The position numbers and the translations under genes are program-made. 64,000 bases of DNA from Phycisphaerales bacterium Planc_01 (GTDB taxonomy: Bacteria; Planctomycetota; Phycisphaerae; Sedimentisphaerales; Anaerobacaceae): positions 1 through 64,000 of the forward strand of contig LVBB01000044.1 in assembly GCA_001603075.1 (NCBI GenBank), given 5' to 3'. The notes under the pieces were generated by a model. It was not told the origin of the DNA and did no database searches. It was given only the letters and a program-made list of their open reading frames with translations. This document shows, one piece after another, positions 35,836 to 45,070 of the stretch. Within the stretch, counting starts at the first letter, position 1. Each line of letters opens with the position of its first letter.

Positions 35836-38163
35836 ATGAAATCACTGTCTTTTTGTAACCACCGCTATTCCTGCATTTTGCGGCATTTCGATGCGGCTGC
35901 CATTCACTCGTCTGCGGCTGCCCTGCTGTTGTCGGCGGGCGTGGCGTTCCTGGCCTGGGCCGCTCCGGCCGTCGGTGCGGCTGGGCCGTTCGTGCCGCCG
36001 GCAGCGCCGGCGGTGGCGCCGGTGATCAGCGGCGTCTATCCCAACGACCTGGACGGCAATCGGATCGACGACGATCTGGACGAACTCGACGCGGCCCAAT
36101 CGTCGTCGGGATTGTTCGAGGCGGGTCGGTCCCTCGCGCCGCTTTCGGGTGCACGTGTCGTCGATGTCGAATTGATCTTTGACGAGCCGGTCACGCAGGG
36201 GCAAATCGATTCCTTCACCCGATTGGGTGGCGAGATCACCTACATGTTCCGGGCCGTCTCGTACGGCTGGAACGGCCGCATCGCCCGGGATCGCGTCGCG
36301 TCTCTGCCTTCCGCCATGGGGCCGTCGCTCGTTCTGGTGACGCCGAAGGTTCGACAGGTTCGCCTCCACATGGATCACGCCACGCAGACCGGGCGGGTGC
36401 GACCGGTCTGGCAGCCGGGATTCGCCGCCAGTGTCGCGGGATTCCGGGGCGATCCCAATACCACCATCGCCATCGTCGATACGGGAGTGGATGCCGCACA
36501 CATGGATCTGGCAGGGCGTTGTGTCTACTGGAACGACATCAGCGGTGACTACGAACCCGATCCGGTCGACTACAACGGACACGGCAGCCTCGTCGCGGGG
36601 GTGGCCGTGGGTACGGGCGACAGTGGCGGCGCCGAGCCGTTCGAGCTGCGTTATACCTATTCGGTGGACGCGTTCAGTTGGCTTCACGTTGTCGAGCCGA
36701 TCCATCTGCCGGCCGGGCCGGTCACCGTGACCTCCTCGGCCCGGTGGGATGGGCCGAGCGCCTGGCTGGACCACATCCGGTGGCGCAAGGGGACCCTGGT
36801 CGACAGTCCGCAGTGGATCGGGACCGGGGCGGAAGGGCCCGGCGGGCTGACCATCACCCACACGTTCGAGGCCGACCCGGAGTACCTGTTCGCTCCGATT
36901 CTGGCCGACTACGACGACCGCTACCTCTACAACGTCTCCGTCGTCACTCGCGTGTCGCCATATCCAGCGGTGGGTGACGGGTTCAATACGTTTTCCGGGG
37001 TTGCACCGGGTTGCATGTTCGCCGCCGTCAAGTTTGCCATGCGCAGCGGGACAACGTTCGAGGATGGTGTGGATACGGCGATCGACGATCTGGTGGCGCG
37101 CCGCAGCGAGAAGAACATCAAGATCATCAACGTCAGCGCCGGACTGGTCGATAGTTGGGGACTGCCCGCTCAGAGCGTCTCCCTGCGGGACAAGGTTTCC
37201 TCGGCGGTTCGCAGCGGTGTGATTGTTGTGGCGGCGGCGGGAAATAGCGCCGCCGATCCCTATGAACAGACCCGGCGGATGTCCGACCCGGCCCGCACCG
37301 CCCTGGCCATCACCGTCGGCGCCTCCAACGACGACAACGCCCTGACCGATTACTCCACGTACGGGTTCGCCAACCCGCGGTCGTATACGGCCGAGGATTT
37401 CAAGCCCGATCTCATCGCGCCGGGAGGTTCGTACTACCACACCGGCATCATGTCCGTCGACAGCGGCTCGACGGACGGCGGACTCGGCCCGGATATCGAG
37501 CCCGACGACTACACGGCGTCGGAAGGCACGTCCTTTGCCAGCCCGTACGTGGCGGGCTGCGCGGCCCTGGTCATCGAGGCCATGGAACGCCAGGGGACTC
37601 GGTGGGATTTCCATTCCGACCGCCATCCGAGACAAGTCAAGATGCTCCTGTGTGCGACGGCCTGTGAGACGAATGCCCCGCGTGAAAACGGACAATCGAA
37701 CCCGACGTTGCAGCGGGCCTCCGGCGGTCCGGACGGCTTTCCGGTCGGCAAAGACCGGTTTGAAGGATACGGTCTGATCAACGCGGATGCGGCGGTCGAG
37801 GCCCTTAGCCTGTCGTATACCCCCGCGACCTCGATCCGCGAGGAACTGGGATCGGGCCCCGGCGATCGTCGAGTCTGGGCCCGGACGGTCCATCTGGCCG
37901 CCGGGACCGCCTTGGACGTGATCCTGGACAACCCGGTCGAGGGAGATTTCGATCTCTATCTCTACCGCATGACTCCCAGCGCCTCGGGGACCCCGGTCCT
38001 GCTGGCCTCCAGCGCGAATCCGGGGGCCGGCGCCGGTGAATCACTCACCTACACGTCCGGCTCCGAGGCGGCCGCGCTGCTGGTAGTCAAACGGGTCTCC
38101 GGCTCCGGCCCGTTCGATCTGCACTCCGTGCAGACCGAGCCTGTGGCTGTCCTGCCCCAGTAG
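35836..38163 (+). CDS. Secreted subtilisin-like peptidase, tandem copy 1
   Basis: The 775-residue preproprotein has a hydrophobic leader, then D-L-D-G-N-R-I-D-D-D-L-D-E, a calcium-loop-like motif near residue 71. Residues about 108-180 resemble an I9-type inhibitory propeptide. The S8 domain has Asp215 (I-V-D-T-G-V-D), His249 (N-G-H-G-S-L-V-A-G), Asn470 (A-A-A-G-N-S) and Ser566 (E-G-T-S-F-A-S-P). About 315 residues separate His and Ser, including an inserted strand-rich block (about 268-375). The C-terminal 100 residues resemble a PPC domain (D-F-D-L-Y-L-Y). ATG 35836 follows AGGAGGGAG. The neighbouring gene at 38464 is a clear paralogue. Confidence 0.88.
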   Translation: MKSLSFCNHRYSCILRHFDAAAIHSSAAALLLSAGVAFLAWAAPAVGAAGPFVPPAAPAVAPVISGVYPNDLDGNRIDDDLDELDAAQSSSGLFEAGRSLAPLSGARVVDVELIFDEPVTQGQIDSFTRLGGEITYMFRAVSYGWNGRIARDRVASLPSAMGPSLVLVTPKVRQVRLHMDHATQTGRVRPVWQPGFAASVAGFRGDPNTTIAIVDTGVDAAHMDLAGRCVYWNDISGDYEPDPVDYNGHGSLVAGVAVGTGDSGGAEPFELRYTYSVDAFSWLHVVEPIHLPAGPVTVTSSARWDGPSAWLDHIRWRKGTLVDSPQWIGTGAEGPGGLTITHTFEADPEYLFAPILADYDDRYLYNVSVVTRVSPYPAVGDGFNTFSGVAPGCMFAAVKFAMRSGTTFEDGVDTAIDDLVARRSEKNIKIINVSAGLVDSWGLPAQSVSLRDKVSSAVRSGVIVVAAAGNSAADPYEQTRRMSDPARTALAITVGASNDDNALTDYSTYGFANPRSYTAEDFKPDLIAPGGSYYHTGIMSVDSGSTDGGLGPDIEPDDYTASEGTSFASPYVAGCAALVIEAMERQGTRWDFHSDRHPRQVKMLLCATACETNAPRENGQSNPTLQRASGGPDGFPVGKDRFEGYGLINADAAVEALSLSYTPATSIREELGSGPGDRRVWARTVHLAAGTALDVILDNPVEGDFDLYLYRMTPSASGTPVLLASSANPGAGAGESLTYTSGSEAAALLVVKRVSGSGPFDLHSVQTEPVAVLPQ

Positions 38164-38250
38164 ATCGGAGCATCGTGGCAGCGTGCCCACTCCAGAGCGA
38201 TACCTTTGCTGCGAACGGGAGATGTCCCCGTGACGCTGGCGAAATTCAGG

Positions 38251-38282
38251 TTGACCTGGAGGGGCAAAAAGCGTAGTATAAT
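38251..38282 (+). promoter_or_regulatory. Possible promoter of the second tandem subtilase gene
   Basis: TTGACC (38251-38256) lies 20 nt before TATAAT (38277-38282); with TAGTAT (38274-38279) as the -10 box the spacing is 17. Either way the 300-nt gap between the tandem genes probably gives independent transcription. Confidence 0.4.
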
Positions 38283-38463
38283 GGACGGGGCCGTGGGCGA
38301 TCTGTGTCACGGCCTGCGTATCTGTGAAAGAAAGCGTGAGAACGGGGGGGCTATCCGTGGCGAGGAGGCCGTATTTCGGGTCCGACGGGTTCTGCGTTCG
38401 GAGATGGTCCGAGATTCGTGACGGTATTGCATCCATTCTGTTTCATAGTGCAGCGGAGGGAGT

Positions 38464-41400
38464 ATGAGTCTGTTCAGTTCAGGCGAGAATCGGTCTACAG
38501 ATGGCACGTCCCATAGGTGTGCGAGTCGTTTCTATCGGTCTTCGTGCGTCATGGTGTGCTTGGGGCTGTTCCTGGACGCGGTGGCCGGGATGGCAAGGGG
38601 GCAGTCTCTGACGCCGCCGCCACGGCCCGATGTGCCGCCGGTGATCAGTGGAGCGTATCCGGGCGATTTGGATGGCAATCGTATCGACGATGAGCTGGAG
38701 GGCCGTATCGAGTTGTCGACGGGACCTTCCTCACTGTATCAGGCGGGCAAGTCGCTCGGTGCAGAACTGGCGAGCGAGAAACTGGTCGATGTCGAGTTGG
38801 TCTTTGACGAGCCGGTGACACAGGAGCAGATCGACGCGTTTCTTGCCATGGGTGGTCAGATCAGCTACCTGTACCAAGCCGTCTCCTATGGATGGAACGG
38901 GCGCATTGCGCTGGGTCGGGTTGAGGCGTTGCCCGCTGTCATGGGGCCGACGTTGGTTCTGGTGACTCCGGCGGCCAGGCCGGTCCAGTTGTATATGGAT
39001 CTTGCTTCACAACTCGGCCGTGTTCGTCCTGTCTGGCAGGCGGGGTTTGCCGGCTATGCCGCGGGATTCCAGGGCGATTCGAACACGACCATTGGCTTCA
39101 TCGACACCGGCATCGACAGTGCGCACGCCGATCTCTGCGGACGCTGTGTCTTCTGGGATGACGTCAGTGGCGAGCCGGAGCCCGATCCCGTTGATTACTA
39201 TGGGCACGGAAGCCGCGTGGCTGGCGTGGCCGTGGGAACGGGCCACAGCGCCGGGGCTGACAGGTCGGAGTTGAGGTACACCTACGTCGAGGACTGGCCG
39301 AGTTGGGCCCATCTCGTCGATCCGATTTCCCTGCCTGCCGGTTCGGTGACGGTGACTTCCTGGGCTTGGTGGAGCGGCCCGATCGCTTGGCTGGATCATG
39401 TGTCCTGGCAGAGAGGCAATGCCGAAATGCAGGGTCTCGAATGGATCGGAAGCGGGCGGGAAGGCTATTCCGGAATTTCCTTGACCAACACATTCTATGC
39501 GACCGCCCAGAAGATGTACTCGCCCGTGTTGGCCAACTACAACGATTCGGTTTTGGACGCCGTGGTTGTCACGACGTCGGTGACCGCTTATCCCGGCCTG
39601 GCCGATGGCTTCAACAAGTTCAGCGGTGTTGCCCCGGGCTGCAACTACGCGGCGATCAAGATCGCCACACGGGACGGAATGGTGTCCGATGACGGGTTCG
39701 CGATAGGGATCGACAGGATGGTGGTTCATCGCGTTGCTCGCAAGATTAAAGTGGTCAACATCAGCGGCGGCCTCACAGATGACTGGGGGTTTCCCATCGA
39801 AGGCGTTTCTCTCCGCGACAAGGTCATGTCGGCGGTTCGCAGCGGTGTGATTGTCGTCGCGGCCGCTGGAAACAGCGCCAATGAGTCGATCGAACTCTTG
39901 CGTCAGATGGCCGATCCGGCTCGGGCGGCTCTGGCCATCACTGTCGGAGCGTCGAACGACGAGAATTGCCTGACGGACTACTCCGGATACGGATTCCTCA
40001 GTCCGCGTCAGTACGCATCCGAAGACTTCAAGCCCGATCTCATCGCCCCGGGAGGTGATTACTACTACACGACCATCATGTCCATTGATAGCGGAACGTG
40101 CGATGGATTGAACAACCTCGACAAGGTCCCCGACGACTACAGCAGTGGGACCGGCACATCCTTCTCAAGTCCTTTCGTCGCAGGTTGTGCCGCTCTTGTG
40201 ATTGAGGCTCTGGAGCGGACAGGAATCGAGTGGGATTTCACTTCGGACCGGCATCCTCGGCTGGTGAAGATGCTGCTGTGCGCCACCGCGACTGAGACCA
40301 ATGCCGCTCGACAGGGGGGCGATCGCAACCCCACGCTGGAGCGCGATGCCGATGGTCCGGACGGTTTCGCGGTCGGCAAGGATCGCTATGAAGGATATGG
40401 CCTGATCAATGCCGATGCGGCGATTGAGGCCGTCGGTTCTGCATACGCGCCTGGATCGTCAGTCAGCGTGGAGTTGGGCGGCGGGGTGGCAGGGCGGCGG
40501 GCCTGGGCCAGTAGGGTCAGTCTCACGGCGGGGTGCGGTATTGATGTGTCGCTGAGCAATCCGGCCGGGGCCGATTTTGACCTGTATCTCTACAGCATGA
40601 CACCGAGCAGTACAGGGACCCCTGTCATTCTGGCGTCGAGCACGACCGACCAGGCGGGCGCCGCCGAGTCGATCAGCTACACCCCACAGACCGACACCAC
40701 CGCTCTGCTGGTGGTCAAGCGTGTCTCGGGTATGGGAACGTTCCAACTCGAATCTGTGCAAGCCGGTCCGCCGATCGCCCAGAACGGGGCCATCAGCACG
40801 GGTGTGGGTTCCCCCGTGACCGTAACGCTCGTCGCTGTTGATGACGGTTCGCCCAATCCACCGGGGCAACTCACATACACCATTATGTCTTTGCCTCAAC
40901 ACGGCAGGCTGGAGCGTCTCGGCGGCTCGCCTATCACGACGGCTCCGGCGATGCTGACCCAAGGAGTCAATCAGGTCATCTATCGGCCGAACGAAACCTG
41001 GCTCGGAGATGACAGCTTCACGTTCCGGGCTGACGATGGGGGTGTTGCGCCATTCGGCGGACACTCGAACGTGGCGATGGTGCGCATTTCGGTTGTCAGC
41101 CAGGTGACATCCGTCTACAAGATCGGCGCCGGCGACGATGATGCGTACGGCAGCCAGTGGAGCGCGTATCAGGACGTGAGCGATCGTGCGCTGGCATTAG
41201 GCGAATTCACGCCCGCCATGCGTTTCTGTGGCCTCGGGATTCCTCAAGGCGCCAGCATTCTGAGCGCTACGCTGAGGATATGTGCGCACCCGGGTGGACT
41301 CGCAGGACGAGTCGCAGCCCGCCTTCGAGCGGAAGCGGCAGACAACCCTGGTCCCTTCAGCAGTTCGCGACGCATCAATGCGCTGACGCTGACCCAGGCG

Positions 41401-41631
41401 GCTCAGGATTGGAGTTGGGACAGCACGCCGTGGGTGGCCCACGGGTGGTACGATAGCCCCGATATCAGTTCGCTGATCCAGGAGGTCGTCGATCGGCCCG
41501 GGTGGGCGCCGGGCAATGCGCTGGTGATTGCGTATGTTGCACAGGACTTCAGTGGCATCGACCGGCTGTTCTGGGCCTACGAAGGCGACCCTGCCAAGGC
41601 GGCGGAGTTGGTGATCGTCTATCAGCCTTGA
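38464..41631 (+). CDS. Secreted subtilisin-like peptidase, tandem copy 2, with extra C-terminal modules
   Basis: The 1055-residue protein is colinear with the gene at 35836 over its first 760 residues. They share the leader, D-L-D-G-N-R-I-D-D-E-L, the I9-like propeptide, Asp214 (I-D-T-G-I-D), His248 (Y-G-H-G-S), Ser566 (T-G-T-S-F-S-S-P), the same inserted block between His and Ser, and the PPC-like domain. It then adds a cadherin-like module (about 770-880, D-S-F-T-F-R-A-D-D-G-G) and a DNRLRE-like module (about 885-1055, D-D-D-A-Y-G-S to the end). Both additions resemble the repeats of the divergent subtilase. ATG 38464 follows GGAGGGAG. It probably arose by tandem duplication plus module exchange. 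Confidence 0.88.
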   Translation: MSLFSSGENRSTDGTSHRCASRFYRSSCVMVCLGLFLDAVAGMARGQSLTPPPRPDVPPVISGAYPGDLDGNRIDDELEGRIELSTGPSSLYQAGKSLGAELASEKLVDVELVFDEPVTQEQIDAFLAMGGQISYLYQAVSYGWNGRIALGRVEALPAVMGPTLVLVTPAARPVQLYMDLASQLGRVRPVWQAGFAGYAAGFQGDSNTTIGFIDTGIDSAHADLCGRCVFWDDVSGEPEPDPVDYYGHGSRVAGVAVGTGHSAGADRSELRYTYVEDWPSWAHLVDPISLPAGSVTVTSWAWWSGPIAWLDHVSWQRGNAEMQGLEWIGSGREGYSGISLTNTFYATAQKMYSPVLANYNDSVLDAVVVTTSVTAYPGLADGFNKFSGVAPGCNYAAIKIATRDGMVSDDGFAIGIDRMVVHRVARKIKVVNISGGLTDDWGFPIEGVSLRDKVMSAVRSGVIVVAAAGNSANESIELLRQMADPARAALAITVGASNDENCLTDYSGYGFLSPRQYASEDFKPDLIAPGGDYYYTTIMSIDSGTCDGLNNLDKVPDDYSSGTGTSFSSPFVAGCAALVIEALERTGIEWDFTSDRHPRLVKMLLCATATETNAARQGGDRNPTLERDADGPDGFAVGKDRYEGYGLINADAAIEAVGSAYAPGSSVSVELGGGVAGRRAWASRVSLTAGCGIDVSLSNPAGADFDLYLYSMTPSSTGTPVILASSTTDQAGAAESISYTPQTDTTALLVVKRVSGMGTFQLESVQAGPPIAQNGAISTGVGSPVTVTLVAVDDGSPNPPGQLTYTIMSLPQHGRLERLGGSPITTAPAMLTQGVNQVIYRPNETWLGDDSFTFRADDGGVAPFGGHSNVAMVRISVVSQVTSVYKIGAGDDDAYGSQWSAYQDVSDRALALGEFTPAMRFCGLGIPQGASILSATLRICAHPGGLAGRVAARLRAEAADNPGPFSSSRRINALTLTQAAQDWSWDSTPWVAHGWYDSPDISSLIQEVVDRPGWAPGNALVIAYVAQDFSGIDRLFWAYEGDPAKAAELVIVYQP

Positions 41632-41806
41632 GGAGAAGGACCCTCAATGGTGGCTGTAATGGCTCGGAGCGACAATCCTCGCCACTGGTGTGTCCGAAAA
41701 TGGTCGTTCGCCTTTGGTCTTCATCAGATGAAAGGCCTCCGGTCGCTGTCTGACGTGGCGACAACGAACCCGTGAACGCCCTGACATCGCCAGCGTAACA
41801 TTTTGG

Positions 41807-41835
41807 TTGAACGGCCTGTGGCGTCCACCGATAAT
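41807..41835 (+). promoter_or_regulatory. Sigma70-like promoter of the ACT-domain gene
   Basis: TTGAAC (41807-41812), 17-nt spacer, GATAAT (41830-41835). It predicts a leader of about 100 nt. The 312-nt gap 41632-41943 shows no other recognisable feature. Confidence 0.5.
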
Positions 41836-41943
41836 GCGATGGATTCCCGTGGGACCGTTCCGCACGGGAACAGGTGTGGATACGACATTGGCCTCTCGGC
41901 GTGAACAGATGACGGACGCGATCTCTGTTGGAAAGGCAAGAGC

Positions 41944-42393
41944 ATGTACATGGCATCGCAGTTTTCGGTTTTCATGGTGAACAAGCCCGGCGTGCTGGCC
42001 CGAGTCCTGGGCGATTTCGCCAAGGCCAAGATCAATATCACGGCCATCACCATGATGGATTCGGCCGAGCACGGCGTGATGCGGGTCGTATTTGAGAAGC
42101 CGGAGGCGGCCAGAGAGGTTCTGGCAAAGCTGAACATGCCCTACAATGAGACGGACGTCTTATGCGTCGACTTGGCCAACAAGTCGGGCGCCCTGGCGGT
42201 TGTGGCTGAGAAGCTCTCCAAGGGGCACATCAACATCTCCTATGCCTACTGCACCGCCGGCGGCAAAGGCGGGCGCACGACCGGGGTGCTGAAGGTTTCC
42301 GATGTCAAGAAGGCGATGAAGCTCCTGCAGAACCACAACAAGGCCAGCAAGGTCGAGACCACCGCCCGTCGGCCCAACGCCACGCGCGGTTGA
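41944..42393 (+). CDS. Tandem ACT-domain protein
   Basis: The 149-residue cytoplasmic protein consists of two ACT domains. The first starts Q-F-S-V-F-M-V-N-K-P-G-V-L-A-R-V and the second V-L-C-V-D-L-A-N-K-S-G-A-L-A-V-V. Both have the usual glycine at the end of the first strand that helps bind an amino acid. Stand-alone tandem ACT proteins are thought to sense amino acids, but no enzyme domain is fused here, so its target is unknown. The C-terminus is basic. ATG 41944 follows GAAAGG; ATG 41950 is also possible. A strong hairpin follows the gene. Confidence 0.75.
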   Translation: MYMASQFSVFMVNKPGVLARVLGDFAKAKINITAITMMDSAEHGVMRVVFEKPEAAREVLAKLNMPYNETDVLCVDLANKSGALAVVAEKLSKGHINISYAYCTAGGKGGRTTGVLKVSDVKKAMKLLQNHNKASKVETTARRPNATRG

Positions 42394-42456
42394 GGGCGCG
42401 ATGGTGCGCCGTTCATCAGGTTGTGGTTTACGCCGCCCCTTGTGACGCATGTGCGG

Positions 42457-42481
42457 GCCCGTGCCGGTCGCCGGCACGGGC
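42457..42481 (+). terminator. Strong GC hairpin after the ACT gene
   Basis: An 11-bp stem (GCCCGTGCCGG with its exact complement) closes a 3-nt loop, 64 nt past the ACT stop codon. No U-run follows. It is the likely transcript end before the mur cluster. The rest of the 258-nt gap holds nothing I recognise. Confidence 0.5.
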
Positions 42482-42651
42482 AACGCGGCCTGCGTCCTGT
42501 GGAACCAGCGAAGGTTGTCGCCATCGGTACAAAGCTTCCGATTTACCCTGTTTTTCTGGCATCGCACCGCGATTTGGCTTCCTTTAACGAGCGGTTCCTG
42601 CTAAACTGCGGCGGTGTTCGTTAGGGAAGATATTCGACAAGAAGGGATGCA

Positions 42652-44124
42652 ATGAGTCGAGCCGAAACTCGGACCTGTCCGACGACAATCAGGGCGGCCC
42701 ATCGCTATGAGGTGGTCAATGCCGTGAATCGACCGAAAATTGCGGGTGCGCGGTTTCATTTCATCGGGGTCGGCGGCGTCGGCATGAGCGGCCTGGCGCA
42801 GTTCCTTATCGAGAAGCACGCGATCGTTACGGGGTCGGATCAGGCGGCCGGAGCGGCTACGGCGCGCCTTGCACGCGGCGGCGCCGAGATCCGTATCGGC
42901 CACAGCGCCGAGAACATCGGGCCCGGTACGGAGGTCGTGGTCGTCTCGGCGGCGGTCCGGCAGGACAATCCGGAATTGCAGCAGGCGCACCGTCAGGGCT
43001 GTCGTGTGGTCAAGTATGCCCAGCTACTCGGCGAGTTGATGGATCATTTCCAGGGGATCGCCGTCAGCGGCACGCACGGCAAGAGCACCACGAGCGGCTG
43101 GCTGGCCTATGGCCTGCGGCAGGTGGGTGTGGACGTCAGTTTCGTGGTCGGTGCCGACGTTGGCCAGTTGGGGGCCTCCTCCGGCAGCGGCGAGAGCGGC
43201 TTCTTCGTCGCCGAGGCCTGTGAATACGACCGCAGTTTCCTGAACCTGAGGCCTCAGATTGCGTGCATTCTGAACATCGAGGCCGATCACCTGGATTGCT
43301 ATCGCGACGAGGCCGACATCATCGATGCGTTCTGCCAGTTCGCGTGGGGCACCAGGCCCGATGGACTGATCGTGGCCAACGGTCGCGATGCGAACGTTGC
43401 CAAGGTCATCGAGCGGCTGGGGTGCCAGCGGCAGATTGTGACGTTTGGTTTCGGCACCCGATGCACATTCTATCCTCGCGACATCGAACCCTGCGGGGGA
43501 TCGTATCGTTTCGACGTCTACCAGGAAGGTCGTCGCCTTGGATCGACGTCACTGTCGGTTCCAGGTCGGCACAACATCCTCAATTCGCTGGCGGTGATCG
43601 CGGTGGCCGTCAGCATCGGTGTCGAGCCGGAGGCGATCCTCGGCGTGCTCGATCGGTTCACCGGTGTCGATCGGCGCCTGATGCTCAAGGGGCAAGTCAA
43701 CGGCGTGACCGTTCTGGACGACTACGCCCATCACCCCACGGAGATTCGAGCAGGCCTCAAGGCCATACGGGAGAAGTACCACCCCCGGCGGCTCTGGTGT
43801 GTATACCAGGCCCACCAGTACAGCCGAACCCGAATCTTCCTGGATGAATTTGCGGCGAGTTTTGGTCAGGCGGACAAAGCGATCATCCCGGAGATCTACT
43901 TCGTTCGTGACTCGGAGATCAGCCGGCGCGAGGTGAACGCGAACATCCTGGCGGACCGGATTCGCGCTGAGGGGACCGATGCCGAGTACATCGGGACCTT
44001 CGACGCCGTGTGTGATTGCCTGGAAAAGGAACTCGGGCCCGGTGATCTGGTGGTCACGATGGGTGCCGGTGATGTGTGGAAGGTGGCAGATGAATATCTT
44101 CGACGACTTGGCGGGCATCGTTGA
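42652..44124 (+). CDS. murC: UDP-N-acetylmuramate--L-alanine ligase
   Basis: The 490-residue enzyme adds L-alanine to UDP-MurNAc with ATP, the first peptide step of peptidoglycan synthesis. The three Mur ligase domains are present. Domain 1 has H-F-I-G-V-G-G-V-G-M-S-G-L-A. Domain 2 has the ATP loop S-G-T-H-G-K-S-T-T-S (Lys144) and L-N-I-E-A-D-H-L-D. Domain 3 has D-D-Y-A-H-H-P-T-E-I. About 25 residues precede the usual N-terminus. ATG 42652 has GAAGGGA upstream. The murB start lies 35 nt inside its end, so the two are translationally coupled. Confidence 0.95.
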   Translation: MSRAETRTCPTTIRAAHRYEVVNAVNRPKIAGARFHFIGVGGVGMSGLAQFLIEKHAIVTGSDQAAGAATARLARGGAEIRIGHSAENIGPGTEVVVVSAAVRQDNPELQQAHRQGCRVVKYAQLLGELMDHFQGIAVSGTHGKSTTSGWLAYGLRQVGVDVSFVVGADVGQLGASSGSGESGFFVAEACEYDRSFLNLRPQIACILNIEADHLDCYRDEADIIDAFCQFAWGTRPDGLIVANGRDANVAKVIERLGCQRQIVTFGFGTRCTFYPRDIEPCGGSYRFDVYQEGRRLGSTSLSVPGRHNILNSLAVIAVAVSIGVEPEAILGVLDRFTGVDRRLMLKGQVNGVTVLDDYAHHPTEIRAGLKAIREKYHPRRLWCVYQAHQYSRTRIFLDEFAASFGQADKAIIPEIYFVRDSEISRREVNANILADRIRAEGTDAEYIGTFDAVCDCLEKELGPGDLVVTMGAGDVWKVADEYLRRLGGHR

Positions 44125-44971
44125 GCCGAACCATCCGATGGCGCCGTACACGTGGTATCGTCTCGGCGGTCCGGCCGACTATTTCATTCGGCCGCAAACG
44201 GTCGAACAGCTTCAGGATGTCGTCCGGCGTTGCGGCGACAATCGCATCCGCATCCACGTGATGGGGCTCGGCTCGAACCTGCTGATCAGCGATGAGGGGG
44301 TGCGCGGCGCGGTGGTCAAGTTGGAGGGGCCCGTCTTCGGCGCGACGCAGTTCGACGGACCGCACCTGACCGCCTGGGCGGGGGCCGAGCTGAGCAAGCT
44401 TGTGCTCGACTGCGTCGAGAAGGGGCTCTCCGGCCTGGAGGTTCTGACGGGCATTCCCGGATCGATCGGCGGCGCCGTGAAAATGAATGCCGGCGGGCAG
44501 TTCGGCGACATCGGTTCGGTCGTGGACTCGGTGACGCTGATGGACGGCCAGGGGACGGTCTTCGAGAGGAGCAAGCCGGAACTGATTTTCGACTATCGCA
44601 GCGTCAATATCCGGGCTTCGATGATTCTGAATGCGAAACTGACGCTTAGCCAGGCCGATCCCGAGGAGATCATGCGGACGGTCAAAGAGAGCTGGATCTA
44701 CAAGAAGAACAATCAGCCGCTCAACACGAGAAACTGCGGGTGCGTTTTCAAGAACCCGCCGGGCGCGTCGGCCGGGGCGCTGATCGATCGCGCCGGTCTG
44801 AAGGGATTCCAGATCGGTGGGGCGGCGGTCAGCGACAAGCACGCCAACTTCATCGTGGCCACCAAGGGCTGCACGAGCCGGGACGTCCTGCGACTCATCG
44901 AAGCGGTCCGTCAGAAGGTCCGCGAACACGCAGACGTCGAGTTGCAGACCGAGATCGAAATCTGGAAATAG
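44090..44971 (+). CDS. murB: UDP-N-acetylenolpyruvoylglucosamine reductase
   Basis: The 293-residue FAD enzyme reduces UDP-GlcNAc-enolpyruvate to UDP-MurNAc. It shows T-W-Y-R-L-G-G-P-A-D, the FAD-binding V-M-G-L-G-S-N-L-L and G-I-P-G-S-I-G-G-A-V-K-M-N, and F-D-Y-R-S. It is a type II MurB by length and by the tail Q-T-E-I-E-I-W. The proton-donor motif normally G-S-x-F-x-N-P reads G-C-V-F-K-N-P here, so the catalytic serine is replaced by Cys218. ATG 44090 overlaps murC by 35 nt and follows AAGGTGG. Cysteine could still donate a proton, so I expect an active enzyme. Confidence 0.93.
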   Translation: MNIFDDLAGIVEPNHPMAPYTWYRLGGPADYFIRPQTVEQLQDVVRRCGDNRIRIHVMGLGSNLLISDEGVRGAVVKLEGPVFGATQFDGPHLTAWAGAELSKLVLDCVEKGLSGLEVLTGIPGSIGGAVKMNAGGQFGDIGSVVDSVTLMDGQGTVFERSKPELIFDYRSVNIRASMILNAKLTLSQADPEEIMRTVKESWIYKKNNQPLNTRNCGCVFKNPPGASAGALIDRAGLKGFQIGGAAVSDKHANFIVATKGCTSRDVLRLIEAVRQKVREHADVELQTEIEIWK

Positions 44972-45070
44972 GACGGCGACAGAACTGTGCTTCGGGCAGA
45001 TCGGTGATGGCGTGGTGACAGGGATACGCCAGTGACCGAGTTGTGCAAGGCCTCAGGAGTTGAGGAATTC

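Noticed and set aside
35842-37893. 683-codon open frame antisense to the first tandem subtilase
   Set aside because: It covers the catalytic domain of a clear S8 peptidase on the other strand and has no recognisable domain.
42394-42651. tRNA or small RNA gene in the gap before murC
   Set aside because: The only strong structure is one 11-bp hairpin; no cloverleaf or T-arm sequence could be found.
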